Part shown: one piece after another, positions 1 through 8,500 of the stretch | Layout of the letters: every line of letters starts with the position of its first letter | How positions within the stretch are numbered: the first letter of the stretch is position 1 | NCBI RefSeq assembly: GCF_947500985.1 | Contig: NZ_CANMTX010000001.1 | Span: 186,001 to 250,000 of the forward strand | Length of the DNA: 64,000 nucleotides | Source: an uncultured Maribacter sp. | GTDB lineage: Bacteria > Bacteroidota > Bacteroidia > Flavobacteriales > Flavobacteriaceae | Direction of reading: 5' to 3' | Translations under genes and position numbers: made by a program | Notes under the pieces: model-generated | What the model saw: only the letters and a program-made list of their open reading frames with translations | The model's database searches: none | Told to the model about the DNA's origin: nothing

Positions 1-663
1 TTGTTGTCTTCTAGAAAAATTGATCTAATTCTGATGGATTTAAAAATGCCTAATCAAAACGGATTTGAAGTGTCTAAAGCCATACGAGATCATAAAAATT
101 CAAAAGTAAATTCAGTTCCAATTATTGCCTTTAGTGCAGATTTCACAGAGCAGGATAGCAAAGAATGTCAAGAAATAGGAATTAATGATTTTCTATTGAA
201 ACCATACACTTTAGACGATTTAATGTCAACCATTGTAAAGCATAAAAAACTAAACTCAGAGCATACAGATTTTGCATCAATACTTCAAAAGCCAATGATA
301 GAACTAAAAGAAACCACGGTTGTAAATTTAAATAATCTGTTGAAAGATTGTTTCGGAGAAATCGATATGCTAAATGAATTACTAAAGTTGTTCAAATTAA
401 ACGCAATTGAGTTCATTGGCAATGTAAAAGTTCATCTAAAGACCGAGAATTTAAAAGAAATAGCTTTATCTGCGCATAAACTAAAGGCTGGTTTTGCTAT
501 GATAAAAGCTGATGGTATGCGAAAGTTAATTGTGGAGATAGAAAATAGTTGTAAAACAAATCAACCTGAAAAAGTAAAAGAACTTTATGAAATTTTCTTG
601 AACGATTATCCATTATTAGAAGAGAATTTGAATATTGAACTTGATAAAATGAATAAAAAATAA
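1..663 (+). CDS. Hybrid sensor histidine kinase, C-terminal part (receiver + Hpt), truncated at window edge
   Basis: The reading frame is open from base 1, so only the C-terminal 220 residues are present. The first ~75 residues are most of a response-regulator receiver domain: phosphoacceptor Asp13 in LILMDLKMP and the conserved Lys67 in FLLKPY. The first beta strand with the acidic pair is missing, so the TTG at base 1 is not the real start. A histidine phosphotransfer (Hpt) domain follows, with His159 in SAHKLKAG. REC-Hpt tails are typical of hybrid kinases that run a multistep phosphorelay. The next gene, a lone receiver 1 bp downstream, is the natural phosphate acceptor for the Hpt histidine. 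The input and kinase domains lie outside the window, so the signal is unknown. Family call is secure. Confidence 0.88.
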   Translation: MLSSRKIDLILMDLKMPNQNGFEVSKAIRDHKNSKVNSVPIIAFSADFTEQDSKECQEIGINDFLLKPYTLDDLMSTIVKHKKLNSEHTDFASILQKPMIELKETTVVNLNNLLKDCFGEIDMLNELLKLFKLNAIEFIGNVKVHLKTENLKEIALSAHKLKAGFAMIKADGMRKLIVEIENSCKTNQPEKVKELYEIFLNDYPLLEENLNIELDKMNKK

Positions 664-664
664 T

Positions 665-1030
665 ATGGGAAAAAATGTACTATTAGCAGATGACGACCAA
701 CTATTAGCTTCTTTATTAAACTTTAGGCTGAAAAAAGGTGGTTATACAGTACATCATTCCGTAAACGGAAAAGAAGTTAAAGAGTATTTAGAAAATACAA
801 TGCCCGACATTATCGTGAGCGATATTATGATGCCTTATTTTTCTGGTATTGAGCTTATAGATTATGTGCGAAATGAACTTAAATCAAACACACCTATAAT
901 TATTATATCATCGGCAGGTAATGAACAAAACGTTCTAACCGCTTTTGAATTAGGCGCAAATGATTTTATTACGAAACCAGTAAGTCCAACAGAATTATTG
1001 GTAAGAATAGCACGAGAAATAGATAAGTAA
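665..1030 (+). CDS. Single-domain response regulator (CheY-like receiver)
   Basis: This 121-residue protein is one receiver domain with no output domain. The acidic cluster Asp9-Asp11 (LADDDQ), phosphoacceptor Asp53 (VSDIMMP), Ser83 region (IISSAG) and Lys104 (FITKPVSP) are all in place, so it should be phosphorylatable. It starts 1 bp after the hybrid kinase stop and is followed 12 bp later by the HEAT-repeat gene, so it is co-transcribed with the glycosyltransferase operon. Because it lacks a DNA-binding or catalytic domain, it probably acts by protein-protein contact, perhaps on the HEAT protein or the synthase downstream (inference). Such kinase-receiver pairs commonly control exopolysaccharide synthesis after translation. 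Confidence 0.9.
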   Translation: MGKNVLLADDDQLLASLLNFRLKKGGYTVHHSVNGKEVKEYLENTMPDIIVSDIMMPYFSGIELIDYVRNELKSNTPIIIISSAGNEQNVLTAFELGANDFITKPVSPTELLVRIAREIDK

Positions 1031-1042
1031 ATAAGATAAAAT

Positions 1043-3376
1043 TTGTTGATTCCCCCTAGTCAAATAAAAATATCGATAATAACCGCACCAGAATTTAATT
1101 TAGAATATCTCTGGTGGCTGACCATACTGTTTTTTGTATTGTCTGTAGTTTATTTTATTGGTGTATTTATAATCAGAAATAGAATTACATCTACCAACGG
1201 TCGAACTAAAGATAAGAAGGTCGAATTTTCCCCCATGATCAATGAATTTCTTTTCTATGAGGATTCAAATACTAAGGAGGAAAAAATGAATTATCTAAAT
1301 CTAAAAGTTCAGATTAGAGAATTAATAAAACATAATTTCGATAGAGAGGTTTTAACAGAAGTTTTGTTGGATCTACGAAAAGATTTATCGGGACAGTCAC
1401 AAACTGTTTTAATAGCCCTTTATACAGATTTAGGACTTCATCAAGACGCTTATGAAAAATTAGGGAGCAGAAAATGGCAAGTTGTTTCTAGAGGGATAGT
1501 AGAATTGACAACGATGGAAGTTGATGAGTCATACGGATTAATTATAAAATTCATAAACCATAGGCAAAGTACCATTCGTAAACAGGCAGAAATTGCAGTG
1601 GTAAACCTTAGAGAAGAGGGTATTAAATATTTTCTTGATAATACCAAGTTTAAGATTGCTGAATGGCAACAATTGAAGTTATTAGATGTACTTAGACATA
1701 AACCTAATTATACTCCGCCTCAATTCTCACTTTGGTTAACTTCTACCAATACCCATGTGGTATTGTTTTCTTTACGTTTGATCAAATATTATAGTCAGAA
1801 CGGTGCTGAACAATCTATCATAACGCTTTTAAAGCATAAGAACAGAGATATACAGGCAGAAGCTATTGAATGTATTATAGATTTTCATTTTGTGAATGCT
1901 TTAATCACATTAAAACTGGTGTATTCCAAGGCTAGTAATGATATTAAAATAGCAATTTTAGATGCCATTGGTGAACTGGGTACAAAGGCAGAAGCCTCTT
2001 TTTTAGAAAATCTGCAATTGACAGAACGTAATTTTAATATAAAAAGTAAAGTAATAGGAACACTCAACAAAATTGATCCTGAAAGAGTTTTGCCTACCAA
2101 AAATATTTCTTCAGCAGATTTTTATGATGTTGAATTGGAAGATGCAATGCAAGAAGAAGAACTTTCAATAATTGACAATCATGAAGATATAGTATTACAT
2201 GATGGCATTGAAGATGTTTCTACTGAGATAAATATTGAAGTTATAGGCACTGAAGAAATTACCAAAATACCTCGTTCTTTTGAAGAAGACATAACAGATA
2301 AAGAAACTGAAAGGGTAATGAATGAAGACAGCACTGAATTTGAGGCAGAATTACAGCAAAATGATGTAAAGAAGGTCTACTCTTTAGATGATATCGATTT
2401 AAGTTTTTTACCTCATATTAAAGAAGAAGTAGTGTTTGAGGAAAGATCAAAAGAAACTGAGACTGTAGTCGACAATGAACACGACCTAGAATTAGAAGAA
2501 GAGCTTACTTTTAATTTTCTGCCATTTGTGGTAGAAGAAGATGTTATTGAAGAAGTAACTACATCTTATAATGATGACGATTTTAAACCATTGTTTGAAT
2601 TAGACGATGAATTATTAGGAGAAGTACCAGAAGAAATTTCTGTTAACCCTCTAGATAATACTTCAAAGAAAATGGCTCATGTTTTTGATTGGTCTACTTT
2701 AAATTCAGAAAACGAAGAGCAGCATGAAGTGGTTATTAATACAGCTGATTCGGCTGAACCGGTTATCTCTTTTGAAAACGATAATGTTTCTTTCGCTGCA
2801 AATTTTATGCCTCAAGAAGATCTTGATGCCATGGTAATGTTAGAAAATATTTCTGAGCTTGGCGACTGTCGCGAATTGATACTTTTATATCAAATTATCG
2901 AGAAAAATAGTTCTGAAGTAGTTATCGAAAGAGCAAATGAATTAATTCAGAAATTCTCTTATCAATCTCCAAGACCAAATGAGTTGTTTTCAGATGACAA
3001 TGACCTTTCAGATAGTGTGTTTACAGATATTTACAATTTAGCCGATTATGAGACAAAACTTATGCTGATCGAGGAAATTAAATTGGTTGGTGACGAGAAA
3101 GAAATTCATCTGTTAGAGAACGTTATTCAATCTGAATCAAAAAAACTTGTCAAAAAAGCTAATGAGGCCTTAGAATATATAAAGTCGCAATTATTGATAG
3201 TTGATGATAAACCTAATAATACAACAGACAAAGAGTCCATTTTAAATGGTGATACAGAGTTAGAATCAAAAAATACTACAAAATATAAACGACCAGTTTC
3301 GAACGAAAATGGTTCTACTTTATTTGATCAGTTATGTTCCATGTCCAACTCCTTATATAAAAAGAAAGATGGATAG
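1043..3376 (+). CDS. Membrane-anchored HEAT-repeat protein
   Basis: This 777-residue protein has one N-terminal membrane helix (about residues 23-47, LWWLTILFFVLSVVYFIGVF). A helical-repeat region resembling HEAT/armadillo repeats covers residues ~85-345. A long acidic, low-complexity stretch (~360-590, rich in Glu and Asp) and a second short HEAT-like region (~610-710) follow. The N-terminus is probably outside and the repeats cytoplasmic. The start used is TTG at 1043; another TTG follows at once, and there is no nearby ATG before the membrane segment. It overlaps the glycosyltransferase start by 8 bp. HEAT scaffolds next to family-2 synthases suggest a docking or regulatory subunit that couples the upstream receiver to the synthase (inference). 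No catalytic motif seen. Confidence 0.75.
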   Translation: MLIPPSQIKISIITAPEFNLEYLWWLTILFFVLSVVYFIGVFIIRNRITSTNGRTKDKKVEFSPMINEFLFYEDSNTKEEKMNYLNLKVQIRELIKHNFDREVLTEVLLDLRKDLSGQSQTVLIALYTDLGLHQDAYEKLGSRKWQVVSRGIVELTTMEVDESYGLIIKFINHRQSTIRKQAEIAVVNLREEGIKYFLDNTKFKIAEWQQLKLLDVLRHKPNYTPPQFSLWLTSTNTHVVLFSLRLIKYYSQNGAEQSIITLLKHKNRDIQAEAIECIIDFHFVNALITLKLVYSKASNDIKIAILDAIGELGTKAEASFLENLQLTERNFNIKSKVIGTLNKIDPERVLPTKNISSADFYDVELEDAMQEEELSIIDNHEDIVLHDGIEDVSTEINIEVIGTEEITKIPRSFEEDITDKETERVMNEDSTEFEAELQQNDVKKVYSLDDIDLSFLPHIKEEVVFEERSKETETVVDNEHDLELEEELTFNFLPFVVEEDVIEEVTTSYNDDDFKPLFELDDELLGEVPEEISVNPLDNTSKKMAHVFDWSTLNSENEEQHEVVINTADSAEPVISFENDNVSFAANFMPQEDLDAMVMLENISELGDCRELILLYQIIEKNSSEVVIERANELIQKFSYQSPRPNELFSDDNDLSDSVFTDIYNLADYETKLMLIEEIKLVGDEKEIHLLENVIQSESKKLVKKANEALEYIKSQLLIVDDKPNNTTDKESILNGDTELESKNTTKYKRPVSNENGSTLFDQLCSMSNSLYKKKDG

Positions 3377-4799
3377 TGAACTATTTGGTGTGGTATTGGA
3401 ATACATCAATTTTGTATTCTTTGTTTTTACCTTAATTCTGTTTGTACTGTTTTCATTAATGGCGTATTTCTCTACAAAGAACTCTCTACATTATAGAAAT
3501 AAGAACAGTTTTACAGATATCACCAAAATAATGGCTTCACCTTTGGCGCCAACAATCACTATAATTGCACCCGCTTATAATGAAGGGTTAACCATTGTAG
3601 AAAATATTCGTTCGTTATTATCCCTTCAATATGTCAATTATGATGTAATGGTAGTGAACGATGGTAGTAAAGATGATACTTTACAAAAATTAATAGATTC
3701 TTACGACCTCGAAAAAATAACTGTTGAGATGGATCCCGACTGGAAATCCAAACCAGTTCGCGGTATCTATAAATCTAAAAATAGGGCATTTGAAAAGCTG
3801 ACCGTAGTTGATAAAATGAATGGTGGTAAGTCTGATGCTTTAAACGCGGGTGTTTCATTGTCTACCAGTAAATATGTAGGTTGTATAGATGTCGATTGCT
3901 TATTACAACCAGATGCTTTATTACACGTAGTCAAATCATTTTTTCAACGTTCTAAGAAAAGGGTAATTGCGGTTGGCGGGGTAATTCGTGTAGCAAACTC
4001 TTGTATTATACAAGGTGGTCAGCTTGAAGAAATTAGATTACCTACGAATTGGTTGGCCAGATTTCAACTTTTAGAATATACCCGTTCCTTCATTTTAGGT
4101 AGAATGGCTTGGGGTAGAATTGATAGTCTTCTTATTATTTCTGGTGCTTTTGGTTTTTTTGAACGTGAAATTGCACTTGCGGTAGGGGGGTATGATACCG
4201 ACACTGTTGGTGAAGACATGGAGATTGTTTTTAAAATGCGTCGTTATATGCATGATAGAAAAGAACCATATACCATAGAATATATACCTGATCCTTTGTG
4301 TTGGACCGAAGTACCTGAAGATCTTAACATTCTAGTAAACCAAAGGGACCGTTGGGCACGTGGTAATTTAGAGACCTTGTTTAAGCATAAAGACATGTTG
4401 TTTAATTCAAAATATGGCAGACTTGGTTTGTTAAGTTATCCGTATTGGTTTTTCTATGAATGGCTTTCTCCGTTATTAGAGTTTTTTGGCTTTTTTACCA
4501 TTTTACTGTTTGCCTATTTAGGAATTCTAAATTGGGAATTCTTTTTCATGATTACGTTGGCGATATTTCTGTTTTCTATCATGATTTCATTCTATGCCAT
4601 TCTTTGGGATGTGTATTCATATAATCAATACAGAAAAACAAAAGATATTTTAATACTCATGGGGCTGGCAATTCTTGAACCATTCATTTTTCACCCAATT
4701 GTAGTGTATGCTGCAGTTAGGGGTAACTATAAAAAATTATTCAAAATAAAATCTGGTTGGGGATCCCAAGTTAGAAAAGGTTTTGCAAAAGCATCTTAA
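3369..4799 (+). CDS. Processive-type family 2 glycosyltransferase, membrane-bound
   Basis: This is a 476-residue inner-membrane GT2 enzyme of the cellulose/PNAG/hyaluronan-synthase type. An N-terminal membrane helix (~10-33) is followed by the GT-A domain: APAYNEG and VVNDGSKDD (nucleotide-sugar binding), DVDCLLQPD (the DxD-type site), GEDMEIV (catalytic acidic pair region) and QRDRWARG, which is the Q-x-x-R-W acceptor/processivity motif. Two to three C-terminal membrane helices follow (~350-445). ATG at 3369 is chosen over an upstream in-frame GTG/ATG because it begins just before the first helix and gives the usual 8-bp operon overlap. It likely polymerises a beta-linked sugar chain from UDP-sugars; the sugar cannot be read from sequence. 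Neighbours (LTA-synthase-like enzyme, YaiO barrel) indicate an exported, modified glycan. Confidence 0.88.
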   Translation: MDSELFGVVLEYINFVFFVFTLILFVLFSLMAYFSTKNSLHYRNKNSFTDITKIMASPLAPTITIIAPAYNEGLTIVENIRSLLSLQYVNYDVMVVNDGSKDDTLQKLIDSYDLEKITVEMDPDWKSKPVRGIYKSKNRAFEKLTVVDKMNGGKSDALNAGVSLSTSKYVGCIDVDCLLQPDALLHVVKSFFQRSKKRVIAVGGVIRVANSCIIQGGQLEEIRLPTNWLARFQLLEYTRSFILGRMAWGRIDSLLIISGAFGFFEREIALAVGGYDTDTVGEDMEIVFKMRRYMHDRKEPYTIEYIPDPLCWTEVPEDLNILVNQRDRWARGNLETLFKHKDMLFNSKYGRLGLLSYPYWFFYEWLSPLLEFFGFFTILLFAYLGILNWEFFFMITLAIFLFSIMISFYAILWDVYSYNQYRKTKDILILMGLAILEPFIFHPIVVYAAVRGNYKKLFKIKSGWGSQVRKGFAKAS

Positions 4800-4805
4800 A
4801 AAGCA

Positions 4806-7187
4806 ATGAACACAAGTCAAATAGATAGATATTCCCTAAAGCAGTATACGCGGCTTATGATATCCTTTTTCGGATGTTTGTTCGTGTTGACGCTTTTTCA
4901 ATACGGCATGCTGTATTATAAAGGGGTTATTGATATTATATTTTCTGTAAGCTTTCTAAAGGCTATTGTTCATCAAATAGGCTTTACCGCTTTAATGGGT
5001 ATTGTGATGGTATTTCCTTTCAATTTTTGGGAAAACTTACGCTCCAAATACGGCTTTAACCTTGTCTTCGTTTTATTAAGTTTTGTACTCATATTCGAAG
5101 CGCTACTTACTGCCTATTACTGTACTACATTAGTGCCCTTAGGTTCAGATATTTTAGGATATAGTTATGCTGATATGAAAATAACGATAGCCAATTCTGG
5201 CGGATTTATGATTTCAATTTATCTGCTCATTGGCATATCTATATTAATTAGTCTGTTTTTAGTACTATATAGAGTTACTTCAAAAGTATATCATAGAATT
5301 AGCAAAATGTATCCGTTTACAATCGTATTGTTCAGTCTTTTTATGGCTTCTTTATTTACAGATGGTAAACCTATTAATCAGAATAAAGTACAATACCTGG
5401 CTGTTAATGTATACAACACAAGTACCGAAGACAATTCATATACATCTAAAGAAGAATATCCTCTGGTGCAAAGTGCCAATGTTGAAAATGTGTTGGGTGA
5501 GTATTTTGATCTTAAGGAAGAGAAACCCAATATTGTTTTTATAATGGTCGAAGGTCTTGGTCGTGATTTTGTAGGTGAGGGTGCTGAGTACGGCGGCTTT
5601 ACTCCGTATTTAGATTCCCTAACGACCAAATCATTATACTGGGAAAATTTCTTGAGTAATACTGGTAGGACATTCGGAGTTTTACCATCCTTATTAGGCT
5701 CGTTGCCTTTTGGCAAAAGCGGATTCATGGAGTTAGAGGAGTATCCAAACAAACTAACCATGTTCAGTGTGCTTAAAAATAATGGGTACCATACGTCATT
5801 TTATCAAGGTACCAATAGTTCTTTTGATAAGGTAGACCGATTTTTAACTAGTGAGAATGTTGATTTTGTATTGGATAAATCAGGATTCGGAAGTAAATAC
5901 CAAAAACAAGCTGAAGATGCTGCTGGTTCTTCTTGGGGATATCCTGATAAGGAATTATTCAAGAAAAGCCTAAGCCTAGAAAGAAGCGAAGACCAACCTA
6001 GATTAGAAGTGTACATGACTATTAGTACGCATGAACCCTTTATTCCTCCTAATCAAGATTTTTTTGAAAAACAGGTTAAAGATATATTGACTATAGGTGA
6101 TTTTGATTCTAGAGTAGAAAAAATAGTTAAAAAGAACGACAATGTTTTTGCAACATTATTGTATACAGATGATGCTATAAAATGGTTCATGGAGTCTTAT
6201 AAATCAAAGCCTAATTATGAGAATACCATTTTCATATTTACGGGTGACCATAGACTTATTCCTATACCACAACGTAATAATATTAGTCGTTTTCATGTAC
6301 CAATGATTATGTACAGCCCATTGTTGAAAACGACCCGTAAGATGAGTTCCGTTTCTTCGCATTTCGATATTACTCCGTCTATATTGGCTTTACTATCTAA
6401 TTCGTATGAATTAAAAATGCCTAAAAAAGTGGCGTGGATGGGTGGTGCACTTGATATGGAAACTGCATTTAGGTCAACAAAAAACATTCCGTTGATGCGT
6501 AATAAAAATGAACTAAAGGAATATATAAGCGGAGAAAAACTATATACCGATGGCGATATCATGGAGTTGGATGAAAATATGGATATCAGTTCTGCCTTTG
6601 GTGGCGGATCGATTGAATCTACTTTAGAACGGTTTAAATCTGTGAATCATTATGTGACTACGGAGAACAAGATAATACCTGATAGTTTAACCATTTTCTC
6701 AATACAAAAAGAAAAATTTACTCCGGCTGAAATCACTTGGATCAATAGTATTTATGACGGAAGTAATTTTGACCGTTCATTCTTTAAAGCAAGAGATTTG
6801 GCTTTTGACAAAAAATGGGACGATGCTCTTTTGTTATGTCGTTATATACTTTCAGAATCACCTAGTCATATAGATACTAAAATTCTTACGGGCAGATTGC
6901 ATATTTGGAAAGGAAACTATGAGGAGTCGGTTAAAATTTTAAAAGAGTGCATTGCTATGAATCCTAATTATATAGATTCTTATGCCGCGCTTTTTGATGT
7001 GTATTTCTGGTATGATAAACATACCGAAGGTCTAGCTTTAGTCAATTTGGTGCAGGAGAATAGTGCTAGTGCCAATGAAATTTCTAGTAAGATTTCCAGG
7101 GCTAAAAATTCTGCACGAAAAGCAGGAATCGATATTCACAAAAACACAAATAAAGAAGCTAAAAATACGTTAGCATCCATAGAGTAA
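4806..7187 (+). CDS. LTA synthase/sulfatase-family membrane enzyme with C-terminal TPR
   Basis: This 793-residue protein has about five N-terminal membrane helices (residues ~15-180) and an extracytoplasmic alkaline-phosphatase-fold domain (~240-560). Landmarks match the LtaS/OpgB family: the metal-binding Glu in IMVEGLGRD (~249), the nucleophile Thr in NTGRTFG (~286), THEPFIP and the TGDHR metal site (~480). The last ~120 residues are TPR-like (WDDALLLCRYIL, YEESVKILKECI), an uncommon addition. Family members transfer phosphoglycerol or phosphoethanolamine-type groups from lipids to glycans. It sits 6 bp after the GT2 gene and overlaps the barrel gene by one base, so it probably decorates the polymer made by the synthase (inference). 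Donor and acceptor are unknown. Confidence 0.82.
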   Translation: MNTSQIDRYSLKQYTRLMISFFGCLFVLTLFQYGMLYYKGVIDIIFSVSFLKAIVHQIGFTALMGIVMVFPFNFWENLRSKYGFNLVFVLLSFVLIFEALLTAYYCTTLVPLGSDILGYSYADMKITIANSGGFMISIYLLIGISILISLFLVLYRVTSKVYHRISKMYPFTIVLFSLFMASLFTDGKPINQNKVQYLAVNVYNTSTEDNSYTSKEEYPLVQSANVENVLGEYFDLKEEKPNIVFIMVEGLGRDFVGEGAEYGGFTPYLDSLTTKSLYWENFLSNTGRTFGVLPSLLGSLPFGKSGFMELEEYPNKLTMFSVLKNNGYHTSFYQGTNSSFDKVDRFLTSENVDFVLDKSGFGSKYQKQAEDAAGSSWGYPDKELFKKSLSLERSEDQPRLEVYMTISTHEPFIPPNQDFFEKQVKDILTIGDFDSRVEKIVKKNDNVFATLLYTDDAIKWFMESYKSKPNYENTIFIFTGDHRLIPIPQRNNISRFHVPMIMYSPLLKTTRKMSSVSSHFDITPSILALLSNSYELKMPKKVAWMGGALDMETAFRSTKNIPLMRNKNELKEYISGEKLYTDGDIMELDENMDISSAFGGGSIESTLERFKSVNHYVTTENKIIPDSLTIFSIQKEKFTPAEITWINSIYDGSNFDRSFFKARDLAFDKKWDDALLLCRYILSESPSHIDTKILTGRLHIWKGNYEESVKILKECIAMNPNYIDSYAALFDVYFWYDKHTEGLALVNLVQENSASANEISSKISRAKNSARKAGIDIHKNTNKEAKNTLASIE

Positions 7188-8500
7188 TGAAGAAATGTAA
7201 GTTACATATTATGCTATTAGTTTTACTAGCCTTTGTTTTAAAGGTTAAAGGGCAAGATATGGACAATACCGTGTCTTCTTTTGAAACTGCTTATGCTTTG
7301 GCATATGAGGGTAATACCAATACCGCTCATAATATGCTGTATAATTTGGTAAACGATCCAGGAACTGAAATTGAGACTTCTGTATTATGGGCCAGTACCT
7401 TGAGTTGGAGGGGTGATTATGATTTAGCAAGATCAGAATTCAATAGCATTTTATCAAAAAATAAAACAAATAGAGAAGCCTGGCTTTCTGCAGTCAAAAA
7501 TGAATTATATGCAAAGAATTACGCTACTGCATTAGGTCTTGCCAATAAAGCATTGGTTCATATAGAAAACGACCAAGAATTAAAAAGATTACAGACCGTA
7601 GCTATGGATGGAATAAATGGTACGGAATATAATCAAGATGGCTGGTTTAATATTGAAAGTACGGTAAACATTAAATTTACGGACCCTAAAAATTCATCTA
7701 CTGTCCCTAACGAAACCAATGCAGCGGAAATTGAGAATGTACATATAACCCCAGTAACTGAAGAGAAATTAAAGAATACGGTTATGGTCAATAGTTCCGT
7801 TACGTTCTATGATCAACGTTTTGATCCTATAACCACATCTAGTATTTCTTATAAAAGACAAACACCTTATGGTGCTATTATACCAAGAATTAACAATAGT
7901 AATAGAGTAGGTAAGAACGGTATTCAGCTTGATCTAGATTTGTATCCTAAAATTGCTAAAGGATTTTATGCCTATATTAATTATGGGTATTCTGAGTCGG
8001 ACCTATATCCAAATCATAAAGTGGGTGGAGATGTGTATTACAATCATAAAAGCGGAATTGAATTTTCTGCCGGTGGTAGATTTATCAACTTTGCGACTAA
8101 AGATGTCAAATCTATTACCAACTCTTTGGGTTATTACATGGGTAACTACTATTTTTCTTTACGCTCCTATATAACACCTGAGTCTGATAATCTGACTAAT
8201 GTATCTGGAAATTTATTGGTGCGTAAATATTTAAAGGATGCCAAGAACTATATGGGGGTAAATGCAGGGGTAGGATTTTCACCTGAGTTGAGACAGTTTA
8301 CATCAGGAGATCAATTGTTGGCAGAAACATTATTGTATATTGAATCACAACGATTGAGTTTTGAATACCAATTCACAAGTAAGAATAATTTAAGTGCTTA
8401 CAGGACAAATGTGGGCGTATTACGACAAGAGCAATCTTTTGATCCTGGTACCTATTTTTATTCTATATCTGCAGGTTTAACCTATGAGTTTAATTTTTAG
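7187..8500 (+). CDS. YaiO-family TPR and outer-membrane beta-barrel protein
   Basis: This 437-residue secreted protein has a signal peptide (residues 1-22, cut near VKGQD). A short TPR region (~30-140, with YEGNTNTAH, WASTLSWRGDYDLA) is followed by a ~270-residue beta-barrel that ends in an aromatic residue (TYEFNF), as outer-membrane proteins do. This arrangement is that of YaiO-family barrels. Analogous TPR-barrel proteins (PgaA, BcsC) export polysaccharides, so this could be the exit pore or a barrel-bound accessory for the glycan of this operon (inference). The ATG overlaps the stop of the preceding gene (TAATG). Its 3' end overlaps the convergent ILEI-GDPD gene by 11 bp, with no terminator between them. 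Confidence 0.82.
   Translation: MKKCKLHIMLLVLLAFVLKVKGQDMDNTVSSFETAYALAYEGNTNTAHNMLYNLVNDPGTEIETSVLWASTLSWRGDYDLARSEFNSILSKNKTNREAWLSAVKNELYAKNYATALGLANKALVHIENDQELKRLQTVAMDGINGTEYNQDGWFNIESTVNIKFTDPKNSSTVPNETNAAEIENVHITPVTEEKLKNTVMVNSSVTFYDQRFDPITTSSISYKRQTPYGAIIPRINNSNRVGKNGIQLDLDLYPKIAKGFYAYINYGYSESDLYPNHKVGGDVYYNHKSGIEFSAGGRFINFATKDVKSITNSLGYYMGNYYFSLRSYITPESDNLTNVSGNLLVRKYLKDAKNYMGVNAGVGFSPELRQFTSGDQLLAETLLYIESQRLSFEYQFTSKNNLSAYRTNVGVLRQEQSFDPGTYFYSISAGLTYEFNF

Noticed and set aside
5378-5761. Minus-strand frame of 127 codons within the LtaS-like gene
   Set aside because: Antisense shadow of a well-supported gene with clear catalytic motifs.
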